In this document: positions 6,073-14,066 of the stretch, one piece after another
How the letters are laid out: every line of letters begins with the position of its first letter
How positions within the stretch are numbered: the first letter of the stretch is position 1
NCBI GenBank assembly: GCA_947088415.1
Contig: CAMUGK010000010.1
Location: 1-19,551, forward strand
Length of the DNA stretch: 19,551 nucleotides
From: an uncultured Bacillota bacterium
GTDB lineage: Bacteria > Bacillota > Clostridia > Christensenellales > UBA1242
Direction: 5' to 3'
The notes under the pieces: model-generated
Told to the model about the DNA's origin: nothing
Databases searched by the model: none
What the model saw: the letters and a program-made list of their open reading frames with translations, nothing else
Translations under genes and position numbers: made by a program

Positions 6073-6342
6073 TCACAAAACTATCGCCAAAATAATACAA
6101 ACAAGAGCAATTATAAAACAAAATCCGCCACCACAAAAATATAAAATTGTTTGGGCTTGCTCATTTAATTTAATTTTTTGTTTTTTAACAGGTTTTTCTT
6201 GAACCTCTTCTTCCTGAGAAATTGTTTGCGAAACTATCTCAACTTGTGGTTGAGGTTTTTCAATTTCATTTTGAACTTCTGGTCTTGGTGGAATTGGTCT
6301 TGGTGGTGGAGGTGGTGGAAATCTTCTATTTTCTTCTGCCAT
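6073..6342 (-). CDS. Proline-rich tail-anchored membrane protein
   Basis: An 89-residue protein with three parts: a proline-rich N-terminus (residues 8-23, with six consecutive prolines), an acidic/glutamine-rich middle, and a basic patch (KKQKIK) just before a hydrophobic helix (about 66-89) that ends the protein. This is tail-anchor topology; the proline tract may bind a partner or span a gap. I start it at the ATG at 6342 because AGGAGT (6349-6354) is 6 nt upstream; a longer reading frame has no SD and would run through the promoter. It has its own sigma-A promoter and a downstream terminator-like hairpin. I do not recognise a family. Confidence 0.7.
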   Translation of the reverse strand: MAEENRRFPPPPPPRPIPPRPEVQNEIEKPQPQVEIVSQTISQEEEVQEKPVKKQKIKLNEQAQTILYFCGGGFCFIIALVCIILAIVL

Positions 6343-6371
6343 GGTTAAACTCCTAAAATTAATATGCTTTA

Positions 6372-6400
6372 ATTTTACATCAAAACCCAAAAATTGTAAA
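6372..6400 (-). promoter_or_regulatory. Sigma-A promoter of the proline-rich gene
   Basis: On the minus strand: -35 TTTACA (6400-6395), a 17-bp spacer and -10 TAAAAT (6377-6372). The leader of about 23 nt carries the SD AGGAGT. Confidence 0.65.
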
Positions 6401-6411
6401 ATGTTTTTTAG

Positions 6412-6963
6412 TTATTCAATAAAATTATATCCCCAAAAGGCGTCAATAGTGTGGTCCACTGACAAGGTTTCAACCAAAAAGGTTATTAAATATGTTCTAC
6501 TGCTAGATAAAGTATACTGTTCATCTAAATAAACAGAACTACAAAGCGAAATTTTATTTTGTGCTGCAAGCGGATTTTTGAAATAATAATAGCCATCATT
6601 TTCATTAAAAACCCAATTTTCTGTAGTCACTAACGAAATTGGTTGAAATTCATTAGATGATGAATATACAAATGACTTTGCACGAACATAAACATCACCT
6701 TCTTGCTCAAAATTTTTAATAGCAACAATTTGGCTTAACCTTTCGCCACTAATAAAAGAGCCACTTAAATTCAAACTTACCGAATTTGCCGAGTTTTTGT
6801 AAGTATCTATTTCTATATTATTGCCAAGTTGAAAGTCTGTAACTTGTTTTTTATCGTTAGAAAAATACCACCCTGAAACCCCAAGATAGATAGATAAAAT
6901 AAGTAAGACTGACAAAATTATTACTGCAAACAACCAACTAAAAAAACTTTTATCCTTTTTCAT
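6412..6963 (-). CDS. Single-pass membrane protein with beta-sandwich-like ectodomain
   Basis: 183 residues: a short basic cytoplasmic end, one transmembrane helix (about 9-30) and an extracytoplasmic domain. The segment GDVYVRAKSFVYS, then ENWVFNENDGYYYFKNPLAA and TYLITFLVETL, has the rhythm of TasA/camelysin-like exported proteins (a VRV strand, then W..DGYYYY, then a final strand). I have no firm family assignment, and the usual short TasA-type signal peptide is replaced by an uncleaved anchor. The SD AGAGG lies 4 nt before the ATG and is buried in a 10-bp hairpin. The gene follows the UPF0104-type membrane protein gene by 39 nt and is probably co-transcribed with it. Confidence 0.65.
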   Translation of the reverse strand: MKKDKSFFSWLFAVIILSVLLILSIYLGVSGWYFSNDKKQVTDFQLGNNIEIDTYKNSANSVSLNLSGSFISGERLSQIVAIKNFEQEGDVYVRAKSFVYSSSNEFQPISLVTTENWVFNENDGYYYFKNPLAAQNKISLCSSVYLDEQYTLSSSRTYLITFLVETLSVDHTIDAFWGYNFIE

Positions 6964-6964
6964 A

Positions 6965-6998
6965 AAACCTCTTGAGAATATTCTTCCACAAGAGGTTT
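6965..6998 (-). promoter_or_regulatory. Hairpin sequestering the SD of the 183-residue ectodomain gene
   Basis: Perfect 10-bp arms (AAACCTCTTG at 6965-6974 and its complement at 6989-6998) with a 14-nt loop containing a GAATATTC palindrome. On the minus-strand transcript the 3' arm includes the SD AGAGG. Only four T follow, so SD masking or weak attenuation is more likely than full termination. Confidence 0.55.
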
Positions 6999-7002
6999 AT
7001 TT

Positions 7003-8334
7003 TTATGCTTTATTTTTTGCTTTTGCTTTGCGTTGTTTGTTTCTATCTGCCCTAAACTTGTTAATTTGATCTTGCTTAAAAATTGAACTTTCCATCATCA
7101 AAGTTTCACGACGAAGGGTCCACTTGTATTTTCTGTCTCCATAGAATTTGTCATATATAATTATTCCAAGCCCTTGAAGAAGATAAACATAATTGGCAAA
7201 GAACTTCCATAGTAGTAATGCCCAGAAGGTATCTCCTGCAAAATATAATGTGAAAAGAACCTCAAAAGAGATTTCGCTTACACCACTACCGCCTGGGAGT
7301 GGAGAAAACCCTGCAGCTAAATCCATCATAACAGCCATTATAAAGAAATTTGAAAAAACGCTTCCATCAAAACCTTTAAATGTGCAAAATACAAAATAAG
7401 GAAGAGTAAAATTGCCTATAACTTTGATTGCATATGAAAAGAGTAAAATTATAAGACCACGTGGCGATTTGGCATATTGTTTCATAACTGATTGATAATC
7501 TTCAATCACTTTCATAACTTTTTCATATTGTTTTTCGTAATTTTTTACAATCTTCATTTTTTGAAGAAGCCTTAAAGTCCAAACAACAAGTTTTTTACCT
7601 ACTTTCTTACTTGCAGACAAAAATATCGTCATGAACAAAACAAATGAACCTAATACAAAACCAATCGTGCTGATTGTAATTACATAAGGGTTATAACTAT
7701 TTCTTGAAAAAGCAATAATCATGCAAACAAATGAGACAGTAACCCAAACAAGTTGTTGGAACACCATTTTTGCAAGTGGAATGCTCATTGAAGATTGAAG
7801 TGGCACATCATGACTTTTAAGATAGGTAATTTGAAAAGGTTGACCACCTGTTCCAAGTGGAGTGACATTATCATAATACCTTCCAACTTCACTAACCTTA
7901 AAAGCAAGCCCTGGTCGCCATTTGCCAACACTAACTTTAAGCAAATAACTTGTTGTAAATGTATCTGCCAAAACAATAGCCAGAAAAACCAATAATAAAA
8001 CCAAAAAAGGCCAAAAATGAATAGTTAAGTTTTGTGGGGCTGTAAGTTCGCCTTTCCCAAGAATTTGCCACAAAAGCATTGCAACAACGATTGCAATATT
8101 AATAAAGAAGAAAATCCAATTTGTAATCTTTTTCTTTCTTGAACTATGTTTTGAAACTGCTTGTTCTGCTTCGTCAAGTTTTTCTTTTTGTTTATCTTGA
8201 ATTTCTTGAGTTTTATCTTCTGATTTTTTAACTTCTTGTGTTTTATCAAGGGTTGATTGTTCAACAAAAGCATCGCTGTCTTCTTTAACGATAGTCAAAT
8301 CTTCGTCAATAACTTGCTTTCGTTTATTTTTCAT
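7003..8334 (-). CDS. YbhN/UPF0104-type membrane protein (lysylphosphatidylglycerol synthase TM-like, flippase family)
   Basis: 443 residues. A highly charged cytoplasmic N-terminus (1-70, rich in K, E, D and Q, probably coiled) is followed by about seven or eight transmembrane helices. Two family signatures are clear: YYDNVTPLGTGGQPFQ (153-168) and, in the C-terminal half, GFSPLPGGSGVSE. This is the integral-membrane (flippase) half found in MprF without the aminoacyl-transferase domain. Stand-alone members are thought to move lipids or lipid-linked compounds. The C-terminal tail is basic (KQRKAKAKNKA). I start it at the ATG at 8334; there is no SD, and the promoter predicts a leader of only about 2 nt. 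The long charged N-terminus is unusual for the family. Confidence 0.88.
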   Translation of the reverse strand: MKNKRKQVIDEDLTIVKEDSDAFVEQSTLDKTQEVKKSEDKTQEIQDKQKEKLDEAEQAVSKHSSRKKKITNWIFFFINIAIVVAMLLWQILGKGELTAPQNLTIHFWPFLVLLLVFLAIVLADTFTTSYLLKVSVGKWRPGLAFKVSEVGRYYDNVTPLGTGGQPFQITYLKSHDVPLQSSMSIPLAKMVFQQLVWVTVSFVCMIIAFSRNSYNPYVITISTIGFVLGSFVLFMTIFLSASKKVGKKLVVWTLRLLQKMKIVKNYEKQYEKVMKVIEDYQSVMKQYAKSPRGLIILLFSYAIKVIGNFTLPYFVFCTFKGFDGSVFSNFFIMAVMMDLAAGFSPLPGGSGVSEISFEVLFTLYFAGDTFWALLLWKFFANYVYLLQGLGIIIYDKFYGDRKYKWTLRRETLMMESSIFKQDQINKFRADRNKQRKAKAKNKA

Positions 8335-8342
8335 ATAGATAT

Positions 8343-8371
8343 ATATTAACAAATAAAAAAGCCAATGTCAA
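8343..8371 (-). promoter_or_regulatory. Sigma-A promoter of the UPF0104-type gene, nearly leaderless, with palindrome on the -35
   Basis: On the minus strand: -35 TTGACA (8371-8366), a 17-bp spacer, and -10 TAATAT (8348-8343). The predicted start (8336) is 2 nt before the ATG and no SD is present. A palindrome TGTCAAA-CT-TTTGACA (8366-8381) covers the -35. Confidence 0.6.
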
Positions 8372-8407
8372 ACTTTTGACAAAAGCTTTAAAATTTTTTT
8401 AGTTTAA

Positions 8408-10261
8408 CTATTTTGCTTGTTTAAGATCTTTAAGTTGACTTTCATTAGGATAGAAAGTGCATTTTTCTCTTAAAAGAGAGATGTTTGCATTTTCAAGAGA
8501 AGAGAAATTGTCAACATTTAAAATATCATAAAGCTTATCAAAAATGGTTTTGTCTACACAAACATTAAGTCTGGTTGTATAAAGAGTTTCTATCGCACTA
8601 TTTGAAAGCACATTTGTTTGACCATTTTCATAACCATGAATAATACTGTCAAAAAGGTTAACACAAGCACCAGTATACATCAAAACATGATACCCATTTT
8701 CTGTAAGAACAGGTTGTGAAAGGTCACCAATTTGACCACGACCATCATTAAAAAGTTCTGTTCCAGCAAGAGTGAATTCTTGCACCATTTTTGAATATTT
8801 TTTATATTTTCTTCCATCTTCCAAAGTGATTAAATCATCGCCAGTTGCCGAGTCTGCTTGAGATTTGTTCACACCCATAACATAGTTATATTCGGCGTTC
8901 ATAATTCCAGGGTCTTGGTTGAAAATATATATAAATTCATTAAACTTTTCTGCCTTTTGAATTGGGTCAGAAATATTTGAAATTACTCTATTAATATAAG
9001 TGTAAACATCGGTAACAGAGATTTTATCGCCAGAAATTGTAAATCCTTCAAGCCCTAGTTCATTCCAATTAATATTTTCGTCAATTTCAACTTCGGTATA
9101 AATGCCTTTTGAATCTTTTTTACGAACAACAGGAACTATGCTTGCATTAATTTCATCAACACGAGCTTTATAATCTGCATATTCAATTTTCCCAGATTTC
9201 AAATCCTTTTCTGCTGTTTTTAAATCTTGAGTTTGTTTATCTGAATATTTGAATAAAATATGTGAAACTGTATAGAATTTTGTTGCATTATCCCCTGTTT
9301 TGAAATAGTTAATTTTGCTTAAATCACTTAAAACGTCTTCTTCATAATCTTCATCTTCTTCACGAACATATTGAGTATAAGAATTTAAAACTTGTTTGCT
9401 GTAAAGGTCTAACATTTTTTCAACAGTAACATTTGAATCTTTAGTTTTACTTTTAAATGAATCGGTATATTTTTCAACAAGATAGTTTTCTTCATTAATT
9501 TTGTAAATTCTATCTATTTCTCTTGTAAAAAGGTCAACATCTTTGTTATCTTTGATGTTAAGTCCTTCTTCACTCTTTTTAAGTGCTTTTCTATATTCAG
9601 AAAAGGCTTCTGAATAAATCTTTCCACCATTTTCTGAATTTGCAAGTTTTAAAAGATTTTGATAGATTAAATTTTTATCTTCCTTAATTTCAATATCTTT
9701 TTTCATTGATGCATCATAATTAAAATCTGCCAAAAGTTGGTCTAAGGCTTTTGATTTTTCAACTTTTTTAGTGTCAAAATTGTAATCACCCTGTTTTTCA
9801 TAACCTTTAAATTTAATTACCTCTTCATCTTCTTCATCTTCACCATTTGAAGTGCCAGTCACTTGATTGACATAAGTGAAAAAGTTGTCTTCCAAAGCAT
9901 CATTTGTCTGTTGCCAAAGATAAGTTTTTTCTTTATCGTCGAAAACATAACCATTTTCTTGTGTAAATTTTTCTTTTGCTGTATGAATAACAAGTTTTCT
10001 TGATTCAAGTTGTTTTAAAGTGCTGTCAATTGCTTCTGGTCTTTCTTGGTTGTATTGTTCAAAATAATAACCATAACTATTGTAAGCTGAGATAAGTTCT
10101 CTTTTGGTTATTTCAATTTTTTCGCCATTTTCTAGCACAATTGTATCAACAACTGCGTTGTAATATTTCTCCCAATTGGTAGTAATCAAAGAACAGCCTG
10201 TAAATACAGACATGGTTATCATCATAATTGCAAGAATAATTCCAGTAAATTTCTTTTTCAT
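8408..10261 (-). CDS. PrsA/SurA-like peptidyl-prolyl isomerase lipoprotein
   Basis: A 617-residue lipoprotein with signal peptide and lipobox VFTGC (C23). Residues 40-130 look like a SurA-type chaperone N-domain (GEKIEITKRELISAY, LKQLESRKLVI). A rotamase (parvulin) domain starts at VSHILFKYSD (332-341) and ends at GYHVLMYTG (523-531). It is spread over about 200 residues instead of about 95, with a large insertion containing charged helices. An acidic run (EDEEDEE) lies near 141. Such foldases help secreted proteins fold outside the membrane. The SD TGGAG precedes the ATG. The gene follows mfd but has its own strong promoter. Catalytic competence is uncertain because of the insertion; a purely chaperone role is possible. 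Confidence 0.8.
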   Translation of the reverse strand: MKKKFTGIILAIMMITMSVFTGCSLITTNWEKYYNAVVDTIVLENGEKIEITKRELISAYNSYGYYFEQYNQERPEAIDSTLKQLESRKLVIHTAKEKFTQENGYVFDDKEKTYLWQQTNDALEDNFFTYVNQVTGTSNGEDEEDEEVIKFKGYEKQGDYNFDTKKVEKSKALDQLLADFNYDASMKKDIEIKEDKNLIYQNLLKLANSENGGKIYSEAFSEYRKALKKSEEGLNIKDNKDVDLFTREIDRIYKINEENYLVEKYTDSFKSKTKDSNVTVEKMLDLYSKQVLNSYTQYVREEDEDYEEDVLSDLSKINYFKTGDNATKFYTVSHILFKYSDKQTQDLKTAEKDLKSGKIEYADYKARVDEINASIVPVVRKKDSKGIYTEVEIDENINWNELGLEGFTISGDKISVTDVYTYINRVISNISDPIQKAEKFNEFIYIFNQDPGIMNAEYNYVMGVNKSQADSATGDDLITLEDGRKYKKYSKMVQEFTLAGTELFNDGRGQIGDLSQPVLTENGYHVLMYTGACVNLFDSIIHGYENGQTNVLSNSAIETLYTTRLNVCVDKTIFDKLYDILNVDNFSSLENANISLLREKCTFYPNESQLKDLKQAK

Positions 10262-10314
10262 TTTAACTCCAAAACTAGTAGTATATTAAGGAATGAAAGC
10301 CTATTCCACTCCTT
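10262..10314 (-). promoter_or_regulatory. Leader of the PrsA-like gene with a small hairpin
   Basis: The leader, read on the minus strand, contains two competing short pairings: GGAAT with ATTCC (10303-10307 and 10290-10294) and AAGGA with TCCTT. The SD TGGAGT follows downstream. It might modulate translation; no known riboswitch is recognised. Confidence 0.3.
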
Positions 10315-10326
10315 ACATTATTGTCT

Positions 10327-10355
10327 ATAATAACACAAATTAGACATATTTTCAA
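10327..10355 (-). promoter_or_regulatory. Sigma-A promoter of the PrsA-like gene
   Basis: On the minus strand: -35 TTGAAA (10355-10350), a 17-bp spacer and -10 TATTAT (10332-10327). The leader is about 60 nt. Confidence 0.7.
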
Positions 10356-10410
10356 GTAATTTGATAATTTTTATAAAATATATATACAAATTATTTTACA
10401 TTTAAAATAG

Positions 10411-13400
10411 TCATTTGGACGAATTGATTTCAGAGAACATATCAATCATAAGGTCAAGTTTATCTTTTGTTGAGGTTTTTTTGTCAAAAACAAGTTTTGG
10501 ACTATTGTCAAAGGCAAGTTTTCCACCATATGAACTTAACGCTAAAGCAAGTTTTGGAGAGATAACTTCTTGCGTTTTTTCTAGGTAAACTATAAGTTCA
10601 TTTGAATTTATGCGAATACGATTAACGTTATTGCCACTGGCAAGATTTTTTAAAAGTGCGATATTGCAAAGATTTTTAATCTCTTTTGGAACATCTCCAT
10701 AACCGTCACTAAGCGATTTTAAAAGTTCATCGCGTGAATTTTTACAAGAAAGTTCACTGATTTTTGTGTATAGCAAAATTCGTTCTTGACTTTCTTGAAT
10801 ATAATTTTCTGCAATAAATGCGTCAAGTGCAACTTCCATTTTAATTTCTTTTTCTTCTGCTTTGCTTTTACCTTTAAGTTCCCCTGTCGCTTCTTCCAAA
10901 AGTTTAACAAACATATCATAACCAACTTTGGCTATATGCCCATGTTGTTCTTTTCCAAAAATATTGCCTGCTCCCCTTATTTCAAGGTCGCGCATAGCAA
11001 TTTTAAAACCACTGCCAAGACTTGAAAACTCTTTGATTGCACTAAGACGTTTATAAGCATCAACTGACAAGATTTTGTTTTTATCATATGTGAGGTAGGC
11101 ATAACTAAGTTTATCACTTCGTCCAATTCGACCACGAATTTGATAAAGTTGACCAAGTCCAAGTCTATCTGCGTCAATAATAATCATGGTGTTTGCAGAA
11201 GGAAGATCGACACCATTTTCAATCAAGGTTGTTGAGATAAAAACATTAAACTCACCTTGATAAAGTTTATTGATGACATTTTCTAAATATTTTTCCTGCA
11301 TTTGTCCATGAGCAATGCCAATTTTTGCATTTGGCACAAGACTCTTAATGTATGACGCAAATTCATCAATATCTTCAACACGGTTATATATAACAAAAGC
11401 TTGACCACCACGCATAAGTTCTCTATTCAAAACATCTTTGATAAGGTCATCACTATTTTCCACCACATAGGTTTGAATTGGAAGTCTTTCTTTTGGTGGA
11501 GTTTCAATAATTGAAATATCTCGAATTCCAGAAAGCGACATATTTAAAGTTCTTGGAATAGGCGTTGCTGAAAGCGATAAAACATCGATATTACGTTTAG
11601 AATTGCGAATTTTTTCTTTGTGTTCAACCCCAAAACGTTGTTCTTCATCTAAAACTAAAAGTCCTAAATCTTTAAATACAACTTGATTGCTTAAAAGTTT
11701 GTGAGTGCCAATAAGCATATCTATTTTACCTTCAGCCAATTTTTGTAAAATCTCTTTAGTTTGGGCTGTAGACTTAAATCTATTTAAAACTTCGACTTTC
11801 ACGCCAAAAGGCTCTAATCTTGCTTTTGCTGTCAGATAATGTTGTTGAGAAAGAATTGTTGTTGGACACAAAAGACAAACTTGTTTGCCGTTATACACAG
11901 CTTTAAAACAAGCACGAAGTGCAACTTCGGTTTTGCCAAAACCAACATCGCCACAAACAAGCCTGTCCATAACTTTATGGCTTTCCATATCGTGATTAAT
12001 TTCGCTTATACTTCTTGCTTGGTCATCTGTTAACAAAAAGCCAAACGCGTCGGCAAAATTTTTCTCAAGATATTCATCTCTTTTAAACTTAAAACCAACT
12101 GCCTTTTCACGTTCTTTATACATTTCAATAAGTGAAAACGCCATTTCTTTAAGACTATCTTTAACTCTGGCTTTAAGACGAGAAAACTCACCGCCACCAA
12201 GAGATGAAAGTTTAGGCTCTTCTTCACTTCCAATATATGCCGAAAGAGAATTTGCTTCTTCACTTGGAAGATATAACACCCCGCCATTTTTATATTCAAT
12301 AACAAAATAGTCTTTTTCATAGTCGCCGATTCGCATGCGTTCGATTTTTGTGCATTTGCCTATGCCATGAAAAGAATGAACAACATAGTCGCCAAGTTTT
12401 GGCAAATAGAAAACAGAGTGCTTGCCTTTAGAAAAACTTGCGTTTTGTTGACGGAAAAGACTGTCCCCGCCAATACCAACAATATTTTCTTTTAAAAAAC
12501 TGAAAGAAAAAGGAAAGTTAATACTTGATATATACAACTTGCCATCTTTAAAATCTTCTTTGTCAAAATCATGATATAAAACACCGTTTTCTTTGAAAAA
12601 GTCAAAGAGTTTTTGTTTATAGTTTTCATTTCCAGCAAAAAGAATAACACCCTGACCAGATTTTAAATAGTTTTCAACATCAAACTTTAATGCCATAAAA
12701 TCTGTAAGATAATTTCGGGTAGCATAACTATGATTTATATAATCACTTTCAATACCACTATTATCAAACTCAAGATTGCAAGCTTTTTGCAAAGTTTCAA
12801 AGTCGACATAATTAGACTCTTTAAATGATGACATGGTTTTGTAACTAGATTTTAAAAGTTCTATTTCATCTTGAATACGTTTAGGTTCGTCTAAAACTGT
12901 GAAACCTGACAAATCAAAAATATTATTTTCGCCAAGTGGCAAAAAACTTGGTGGAAGTGAAATTTGAGAAATTTTTTGTGTATTTTTCATCTCTAAGGGG
13001 TCAAAATAGTGGATTTCTTGAATTTCATCATCAAAAAACTCAATTCTTACTGGTTTTTCACTGCCTGAAATAAAAACGTCTAATATATCTCCACGAAGTG
13101 CAAAACTTCCACTTTCAGAAACAAGACTAACTCGTGAATAACCAGAATTTGTCAAAAATTCAATAAGTTTTTCAAGATTATAACTCTGTTTTTCTTTAAG
13201 TTGAAGCGGATTATTAAAATAATTTAAATCAAACTTAACAAGTGCCGAACAAGGCAGAAAAATGAGAGCATCAATTGAGTGAGCCAAATACAAATTTATC
13301 GCTTCAATAAAAGGAAGAAGATTTTTATCATCAGGACTATCAACTTCTCGTGAAGATGAGACAATTTGACTTGTTTTGCCAAGCCCCTCTAGTCCACGCT

Positions 13401-13545
13401 TTAGTTTTGTAGCTTCCGAAAAATCTCCGCACAAAAAAATCAGCGGGCTTTTATCTTGACACAAAACTATCTTTTCGCCTATGCCCGCACCAGAAATTCT
13501 TTTGCTTGATTTTAGGCGTTCTAGCCTTTTATTTAAGTTTTTCAT
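10411..13545 (-). CDS. mfd: Transcription-repair coupling factor Mfd
   Basis: A 1044-residue ATP-dependent translocase that removes RNA polymerase stalled at lesions and recruits UvrA. In order: a UvrB-like N-terminal module (about 100-220, including SFALRGDILDVF), the RNA polymerase-interacting CarD-like domain (384-450, KLGDYVVHSFHGIGK), and the RecG-like motor. The motor has Walker A GDVGFGKT (532-539), DEEQ (633-636), SATPIPRT (659-666), TTLIENGVD (772-780) and QIRGRIGRS (802-810). The translocation motif is MRDLEIRGAGNIFG, and a C-terminal D7 domain follows. It is shorter than the usual 1100-1180 residues, mainly through a compact N-terminus. It begins 6 nt after the pth stop, with only a weak purine-rich SD, so it is expressed from the glmU-like/pth operon. 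Confidence 0.97.
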   Translation of the reverse strand: MKNLNKRLERLKSSKRISGAGIGEKIVLCQDKSPLIFLCGDFSEATKLKRGLEGLGKTSQIVSSSREVDSPDDKNLLPFIEAINLYLAHSIDALIFLPCSALVKFDLNYFNNPLQLKEKQSYNLEKLIEFLTNSGYSRVSLVSESGSFALRGDILDVFISGSEKPVRIEFFDDEIQEIHYFDPLEMKNTQKISQISLPPSFLPLGENNIFDLSGFTVLDEPKRIQDEIELLKSSYKTMSSFKESNYVDFETLQKACNLEFDNSGIESDYINHSYATRNYLTDFMALKFDVENYLKSGQGVILFAGNENYKQKLFDFFKENGVLYHDFDKEDFKDGKLYISSINFPFSFSFLKENIVGIGGDSLFRQQNASFSKGKHSVFYLPKLGDYVVHSFHGIGKCTKIERMRIGDYEKDYFVIEYKNGGVLYLPSEEANSLSAYIGSEEEPKLSSLGGGEFSRLKARVKDSLKEMAFSLIEMYKEREKAVGFKFKRDEYLEKNFADAFGFLLTDDQARSISEINHDMESHKVMDRLVCGDVGFGKTEVALRACFKAVYNGKQVCLLCPTTILSQQHYLTAKARLEPFGVKVEVLNRFKSTAQTKEILQKLAEGKIDMLIGTHKLLSNQVVFKDLGLLVLDEEQRFGVEHKEKIRNSKRNIDVLSLSATPIPRTLNMSLSGIRDISIIETPPKERLPIQTYVVENSDDLIKDVLNRELMRGGQAFVIYNRVEDIDEFASYIKSLVPNAKIGIAHGQMQEKYLENVINKLYQGEFNVFISTTLIENGVDLPSANTMIIIDADRLGLGQLYQIRGRIGRSDKLSYAYLTYDKNKILSVDAYKRLSAIKEFSSLGSGFKIAMRDLEIRGAGNIFGKEQHGHIAKVGYDMFVKLLEEATGELKGKSKAEEKEIKMEVALDAFIAENYIQESQERILLYTKISELSCKNSRDELLKSLSDGYGDVPKEIKNLCNIALLKNLASGNNVNRIRINSNELIVYLEKTQEVISPKLALALSSYGGKLAFDNSPKLVFDKKTSTKDKLDLMIDMFSEINSSK

Positions 13546-13551
13546 TTCTTT

Positions 13552-14064
13552 CTATTTATTTTTTATCTTTTCTAAAACCATATCTTTTGCTTTATCTGTT
13601 GCTTGGTCAAAAAGCTCTTTATCTTTTATATTAGACAAAACAAAATCTGCCAAGTCCATTTTTTCATCTCTGCCAATTCCAACCTTAACGCGTTCAAATT
13701 CTTGACCAATGTAACTTACAATGCTTCGTAGCCCATTATGAGTCCCCGCCGAGCCATGCTCACGATAGCGGATATCTCCAGCAGGCAAATCTATATCATC
13801 TACAACAACAATTATCCTTGCATCTTTAAAATCTTTTTTTAGCAAAGTTACCGCTTCGCCAGAATTGTTCATAAAGGTTTGTGGTTTGACCAAGATAACT
13901 TTTTCGCCTTGATAAAAACTTTCGGCAATTAAAGCTTTATATTTAGCCTTGCTTATATCAACGCCTAAAAAGTTTGCAAGTTTGTCAAGCACCATAAAAC
14001 CAAGATTATGGTAGGTGTTTTGATATTGTTTGCCAGTATTACCTAAACCTACAATAATAACCAC
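13552..14064 (-). CDS. pth: Peptidyl-tRNA hydrolase
   Basis: A 170-residue enzyme that frees tRNA from prematurely released peptidyl-tRNA. The active-site residues are all present: N8 (GLGNTG), catalytic H19 (NTYHNLGF), N66 (KPQTFMNNSG), D90 (VVDDIDLPAG) and N110 (GTHNGLRS). The family's NTRHN is NTYHN here, a mild change. It starts with GTG at 14064. The SD AGAGGT (14071-14076), with a 6-nt spacer, lies inside the last codons of the GlmU-like gene, indicating translational coupling. In Bacillus pth (spoVC) likewise sits between gcaD-prs-ctc and mfd. The mfd gene follows after 6 nt. Confidence 0.96.
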   Translation of the reverse strand: MVIIVGLGNTGKQYQNTYHNLGFMVLDKLANFLGVDISKAKYKALIAESFYQGEKVILVKPQTFMNNSGEAVTLLKKDFKDARIIVVVDDIDLPAGDIRYREHGSAGTHNGLRSIVSYIGQEFERVKVGIGRDEKMDLADFVLSNIKDKELFDQATDKAKDMVLEKIKNK

Positions 14065-14066
14065 TT

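Noticed and set aside
6343..6390. Longer start of the proline-rich protein
   Set aside because: It overlaps the -10 box and the SD used by the ATG at 6342.
10786..11025. Open frames antisense to mfd and other large genes
   Set aside because: They mirror the coding strand of long conserved genes, lack SDs and encode low-complexity sequence.
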